Below are positions 60,535-64,000 of a stretch of DNA of 64,000 nucleotides, piece by piece. Where the stretch lies: assembly GCA_029061255.1 (NCBI GenBank), contig JAIDSL010000102.1, positions 1 to 64,000 on the forward strand, given 5' to 3'. The notes under the pieces were generated by a model, which saw only the letters and a list, made by a program, of their open reading frames with translations, had not been told where the DNA came from and did no database searches. Position numbers and translations under genes: made by a program. Position 1 is the first letter of the stretch, and every line of letters starts with the position of its first letter. The DNA is from Muribaculaceae bacterium. Its GTDB lineage: Bacteria > Bacteroidota > Bacteroidia > Bacteroidales > Muribaculaceae.

Positions 60535-63327
60535 TTACGAGAGGATAAAATCGATGTCTTTCTCAGTTAGATGCTTGCTTGTTGCGGTGTCGGCGCTTAT
60601 GAGCTCATCAAAGAGCTCGCTCTTCTGCGATTGCAGCTGCAGCATCTTCTCCTCGATAGTCCCGACGGTGATGAGGGAATAGGAAGTCACCGTCTTCTTC
60701 TGCCCGATGCGATGCAGGCGGTTGATGGCCTGCTCCTCAGCAGCCTTGTTCCACCATGGCTCGAATATGTAGACAGTGTCGGCGGCAGTCAGGTTGAGCC
60801 CGACTCCTCCCACCTTCAGGGTCAGGAGCATCACCATGCATTCAGGGTCTCCTTGGAAACGCTCCACGCTTTTCTTGCGGGCTGTGGCAGACGAAGAGCC
60901 GGTCATGGTCTCAAACTGTATGCCCAATCTTTCGAGCTTGGATGCCACTATTTCCATACCGGCTAAGAAATTGAAGAAGACCACTGCCTTATGTCCGTTG
61001 CTGACCGAGGAGGTCAGGGAATCAATCAGTTCATCGATCTTCGGTGAAGATACCCTTGAGTCTGATGCGCTCTCGGGCACCGATGCAATTCTCCGCAACT
61101 CACTGAGTGCTTGGAACATCAGGAACTGCGACTTCTGCACGCCGTCGCGTGCGATAGCCTCGTCGATTTGCTTCTTATAGCTCAGGCGACGCTGGTCGTA
61201 GAGACGTTTCTGATTCTCTGACATCTCTACATAAAGAGTCTGGTCGATACGGTCGGGAAGATCGTCGAGCACATCTTTCTTGAGCCTTCTCAGAATGAAG
61301 GGGAAAATCTTGCGTCGCAGGCTCTCAGATGCATCTTTGTCGCCATATTTCTGTATGGGGGTTGTGTATGAGGCGTTGAAGTCGTCGAGCGAGCCAAACA
61401 TGGTTGGGTTGAGGAAGCGGAAGAGAGAGTATAGCTCGGTCAGGTTGTTTTCCATCGGGGTTCCGCTTAGGGCGAAGCGATGGCGGGCATCGAGCACCAT
61501 CACGGCAGCTGTGGTCTGTGCGGCGGTGTTCTTGATGTTCTGCGACTCGTCGAGCACCACGCATTCCCATTGGTGACGTCGGAACTCCTCGATGTCGTTT
61601 CTCACAAGCGCGTAGGTGGTCAGGACCACGTTGTGCGTCATAGCTTTCTCCATGTCGCGCTCCTGGGCATAGTAAGTGTAGTGGGTCAGCTGTGGGGCAA
61701 ACTTGTCGAGCTCCTTCTCCCAGTTGAAGAGGAGGCTTCTGGGCATGACGATGAGTGTCGGGGCTTGCGCGTTAGGATAGACGTTGGAGAGCAAGGCGAT
61801 GGTCTGCAGGGTCTTTCCGAGACCCATGTCGTCGGCGAGGCATCCCCCTAAGTCGTTCTTGTAGAGATAGTCGAGCCATTTCACACCCTCCTTCTGGTAG
61901 GGACGCAGGGTTGCCTCTACCTTGTATTCCGGGGCCTTGACTTTCTTGAGGTTGTTGAATCCTTCGAGCACTTCACGGCTACGGGCTACGAATGGCCCGG
62001 TCACTTTCTTCTGTATGAGCTCCTCCACATCAGGAAGGTCGAATATTGTCACCCGTATGTGTCCATCCTTGTCGCGCCGGCGGAAGAGGCGCTGCAGCCT
62101 TTGTATGTAGTTTTCGTCGATTATCCCTCTGTTGCCGTCGCTCAGTTGGACATATCGTTTGGAGGCATATTGCTTCAGGATATCGCCTATCGAGAAAGAT
62201 TCTCCGGCTATCTCCACGTCGCCGTCCCCTTCGAGGAAGTCGATGCCGGATGAGAACTTGAAGTTTACTTTCGGGATTGCCGCCACCACTTTGTATTCTT
62301 TCAGTTTCTCACTTCCCACGAGGCGGAAATCCTCGAGCACCTGCGGCAGCTGCCTTAGCAGGAATGGCCCGGCTGTCTCTTCCGGCACTATGAAGAAGTA
62401 TCCGTCGCGGTAGACCTCCTTTTTAGCATTGCGGCTCGGTGCACTCTGCAGGATTAGCGATTCAAGACGGGCAGCGCGCTCCTCAATGTCGCAATCCTCC
62501 ACCTTTCGGATGGAGATACGGCGGTCTTGCCCGATGCTTACGGCTACGGTGGGCGTCACTCCTGAGGGAAGGGAGGACCCAAGTGACTCAACAGTAGACC
62601 CAACCCTCAGGTAGAGTGCTTTGTCGGGTGCCACTTTTTCCAGGAAGAGTGTCGGCTGCGCATGCTCCGTATGAGATGAATAGCGTGGCCGAATCCCGTT
62701 GATCTCAGGAGTCACGTTGCTTACATAGGTGAGGAAAAGAGTCAGATATGACTCCAGCAGGTCTTTTTCTACAGGCGTAATAAGATGCATCACACTTCGG
62801 TAGTTGTCTCCCACGCTCTGAAGGGTGTAGACAGTTGAGTCGCATAATATATGGGTGTCGTCAAGTAGCACACCTGCTTGATATTCCTGGTCGGAAGCGA
62901 GGATTACGAGTTCCATGTCGGTAGTCTTTGACTCTTCGCTTTCCGAGATACGGAGTATGGCATAAGCCGGGTCATCGCTGAAGGAAATGCGTGTTGCATC
63001 GGGAGCAGCCACACGGCAATCAGCGGTCATGAAGCTCAGCAGGTGTGGATTCTCCCAGATGGAAGCGTAGATGCCCTCACTGTCATTGGCATCGAAGAGG
63101 CCTACGGCGGTATATTCCGCTATTCGGTTGAGTTCCCTTTTCAGGCGTTTTTCAGCGGGAGAGAGGAGAGTGCCGGAATCCTGCGACAGCAAAAAAGGCT
63201 CCCCGTCGCGCAGTGCGATTCGGAAAGCGCACTTCTCCTTGCCGGAAGCAGAAGTGTGTCTGTTTTCATTGCTTATCGGCCTCAACGAGGCGAACATACT
63301 CTCGAAGGCTTCTCTCTCCTCCATCAT
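60535..63327 (-). CDS. SNF2/RapA-type DEAD/DEAH-box ATPase
   Basis: About 930 residues from ATG 63327; the longer frame to 63393 is excluded by a consensus promoter at 63363-63394. The N-terminal 450 residues are a family-specific region (LLSFMTADCRVAAPDATRIS). The SNF2 motor then follows: Walker A in LADDMGLGKTLQT (about 495), DESQ box in VVLDESQNIKN (about 590), FALSGTPMENNLTELYSLFR, and motif VI in QAINRLHRIGQKK (about 872). Such proteins move along double-stranded DNA and remodel bound proteins or polymerase. The downstream 627-residue gene is its likely partner. Whether it is housekeeping or defence cannot be told from this window. Confidence 0.92.
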   Translation of the reverse strand: MMEEREAFESMFASLRPISNENRHTSASGKEKCAFRIALRDGEPFLLSQDSGTLLSPAEKRLKRELNRIAEYTAVGLFDANDSEGIYASIWENPHLLSFMTADCRVAAPDATRISFSDDPAYAILRISESEESKTTDMELVILASDQEYQAGVLLDDTHILCDSTVYTLQSVGDNYRSVMHLITPVEKDLLESYLTLFLTYVSNVTPEINGIRPRYSSHTEHAQPTLFLEKVAPDKALYLRVGSTVESLGSSLPSGVTPTVAVSIGQDRRISIRKVEDCDIEERAARLESLILQSAPSRNAKKEVYRDGYFFIVPEETAGPFLLRQLPQVLEDFRLVGSEKLKEYKVVAAIPKVNFKFSSGIDFLEGDGDVEIAGESFSIGDILKQYASKRYVQLSDGNRGIIDENYIQRLQRLFRRRDKDGHIRVTIFDLPDVEELIQKKVTGPFVARSREVLEGFNNLKKVKAPEYKVEATLRPYQKEGVKWLDYLYKNDLGGCLADDMGLGKTLQTIALLSNVYPNAQAPTLIVMPRSLLFNWEKELDKFAPQLTHYTYYAQERDMEKAMTHNVVLTTYALVRNDIEEFRRHQWECVVLDESQNIKNTAAQTTAAVMVLDARHRFALSGTPMENNLTELYSLFRFLNPTMFGSLDDFNASYTTPIQKYGDKDASESLRRKIFPFILRRLKKDVLDDLPDRIDQTLYVEMSENQKRLYDQRRLSYKKQIDEAIARDGVQKSQFLMFQALSELRRIASVPESASDSRVSSPKIDELIDSLTSSVSNGHKAVVFFNFLAGMEIVASKLERLGIQFETMTGSSSATARKKSVERFQGDPECMVMLLTLKVGGVGLNLTAADTVYIFEPWWNKAAEEQAINRLHRIGQKKTVTSYSLITVGTIEEKMLQLQSQKSELFDELISADTATSKHLTEKDIDFILS

Positions 63328-63362
63328 ACTTAGTGATTTATATGAAATGCTTAATGTTTTTG

Positions 63363-63394
63363 CAAATATAGCGAAATATTGGTTGAAAACCAAA
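63363..63394 (-). promoter_or_regulatory. Consensus promoter of the SNF2 helicase operon
   Basis: On the minus strand TTTG (63394-63391), 20 bp, TATATTTG (63370-63363). It shares GCAAATATAGCGAAA with the promoter at 17265-17296. Confidence 0.78.
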
Positions 63395-63422
63395 TATTGT
63401 TAAAAACTTAAGGTGGCAATTT

Positions 63423-63452
63423 TTTGTTTATGGGAATTTTTTCGTATATTTG
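63423..63452 (+). promoter_or_regulatory. Promoter of the Cas6-like gene
   Basis: TTTG (63423-63426), 18 bp, TATATTTG (63445-63452). It points away from the helicase promoter and leaves a leader of about 95 nt before the ATG at 63555. Confidence 0.6.
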
Positions 63453-63554
63453 TGCTTTGATTCAATCGAAAACTGTAAATTGAGTCTATCTAATGAAAAA
63501 GTGGAATCTGTTTCCTGCAAAAAATTTCAAACCGACCAAAAAGTATCTGACATC

Positions 63555-64000
63555 ATGGAGAATATCGATCCTGAGGAAATGACAGAAATACAAAAAAATG
63601 ATTCGACCCGGTCAATCCATATGGCAATGGCTGTGTTCGAAGACTTGATCTCTCCTGAAGAGTTGCGCTTTTTCAGAGGAGTGGTAATAAATCTTTCTGA
63701 TAATACCCCGCTGTTTCACAATCATGTCGATACCGGATACCGCTATAGCTATCCCAAGGTGCAGTATAAATTGCTCGACGGACATCCTGCCGTCCTCGGC
63801 ATAGGCGAGGGAGCCGACGCGGTCACGGATCTCTTCGCAGGGATAGATTCACTGTACTGCCGTCTCGGGCACTACAATCGTCAACTGCGTCTTACTTCGC
63901 TCGCAGACTGGCATGATGAAATAGGGATAACCGGGAATCAATACACCTATTGCATTGAGAACTGGCTTCCACTGAATTCCCGAAATCTTAAGGAATATAG
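63555..64000 (+). CDS. cas6: Cas6-like CRISPR-associated endoribonuclease, N-terminal part (runs off right edge)
   Basis: 148 codons are visible from ATG 63555. After a variable start, MAMAVFEDLISPEELRFFRG, then VVINLSDNTPLFHNHVDTGY, RYSYPKVQYKLLDGHPAVLG and IGEGADAV follow the pattern of Bacteroidetes Cas6 proteins (FRGAVI...FHNH...YPLIQYK...CIGEG). The segment YTYCIENWLPLNSRNLKEY also matches the typical IRNWIALNQ.NYK.Y. Cas6 cuts the long CRISPR transcript at each repeat to give guide RNAs. No array or other cas gene is seen in this window; they would lie to the right. The assignment rests on my recall of the family, not on a search. Confidence 0.72.
   Translation, partial: MENIDPEEMTEIQKNDSTRSIHMAMAVFEDLISPEELRFFRGVVINLSDNTPLFHNHVDTGYRYSYPKVQYKLLDGHPAVLGIGEGADAVTDLFAGIDSLYCRLGHYNRQLRLTSLADWHDEIGITGNQYTYCIENWLPLNSRNLKEY

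Noticed and set aside
63493-63582. Small open frame (29 codons, KKWNLFPAKNFKPTKKYLTS) in the leader of the Cas6-like gene
   Set aside because: It overlaps the Cas6-like start in another frame and could be an upstream regulatory ORF, but there is no ribosome-binding site to support translation.
1-64000. tRNA and rRNA genes
   Set aside because: I looked for T-loop sequences of the GGTTCGAATCC type and for conserved rRNA blocks and found none that fit; a covariance-model search would be needed to exclude a divergent tRNA.

Overview
The window looks like chromosomal DNA of a gut member of the Bacteroidales. Three things point there: two SusC/SusD glycan-uptake loci; many lipoprotein-type signal peptides on surface proteins; and repeated promoters of the Bacteroidetes type, TTTG, about 20 bp, then TAnnTTTG. 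A Muribaculaceae- or Prevotellaceae-like organism is my guess from the C-terminal tails and gene mix, but the sequence alone does not settle the genus. I see no rRNA or tRNA genes, no transposase and no CRISPR array.

Layout. 1-6818: the start of a GH3 glucosidase (runs off the left edge), a neutral zinc metallopeptidase, an ECF sigma factor with a membrane/beta-barrel partner, a serpin lipoprotein, and a DUF4143 ATPase preceded by three phased 24-bp repeats. 6815-15957: a leftward block with a DUF418 membrane protein, a MalY-type aminotransferase, a DUF3737 protein, two PL1-like pectate lyases and a FecR-like/CHASE2 pair. 16099-17247: a truncated AAA-ATPase. 17561-24397: a SusC/SusD locus without enzymes, followed by a small lipoprotein and a secreted protein with a short C-terminal tail. 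24510-28394: an accessory patch with a second serpin, a HigB/HigA toxin-antitoxin pair lying between two stray copies of that C-terminal tail, and a RhuM remnant. 28394-37052: GH140 apiosidase-like enzyme, prephenate dehydrogenase, GH92 mannosidase, CoaE, a second ECF sigma factor with a membrane partner, and a MATE exporter. 37334-50778: a full polysaccharide utilisation locus, susC-susD-susE-susF, then a GH53-GH43 fusion, a second GH53 and a GH13 amylase. 50881-63327: MiaB, a CoA-transferase, a polysaccharide flippase, DUF2807, DusB, an M16 peptidase, and a SNF2 helicase with an unknown 627-residue partner. 63555-64000: the first part of a Cas6-like gene reading off the right edge.

How the genes work together. 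The carbohydrate genes point to plant cell-wall pectin (PL1-like lyases, galactanases, arabinanase, apiosidase) with starch handling mixed into the galactan locus. The two ECF modules and the CHASE2/FecR pair look like envelope sensing systems.

The most unusual layer is repetitive. A 26-bp palindromic element (core ACGCACGGCTCGTGCGT) lies singly or in inverted pairs between genes, and also in frame inside miaB and the GH92 gene. Together with AT-rich inverted repeats and heptamer tandem repeats, it supplies the start or stop codons of several housekeeping genes. This resembles the protein-coding palindromic elements known from Rickettsia and is the observation most worth following up, with the tail/terminator cassettes around HigBA next.
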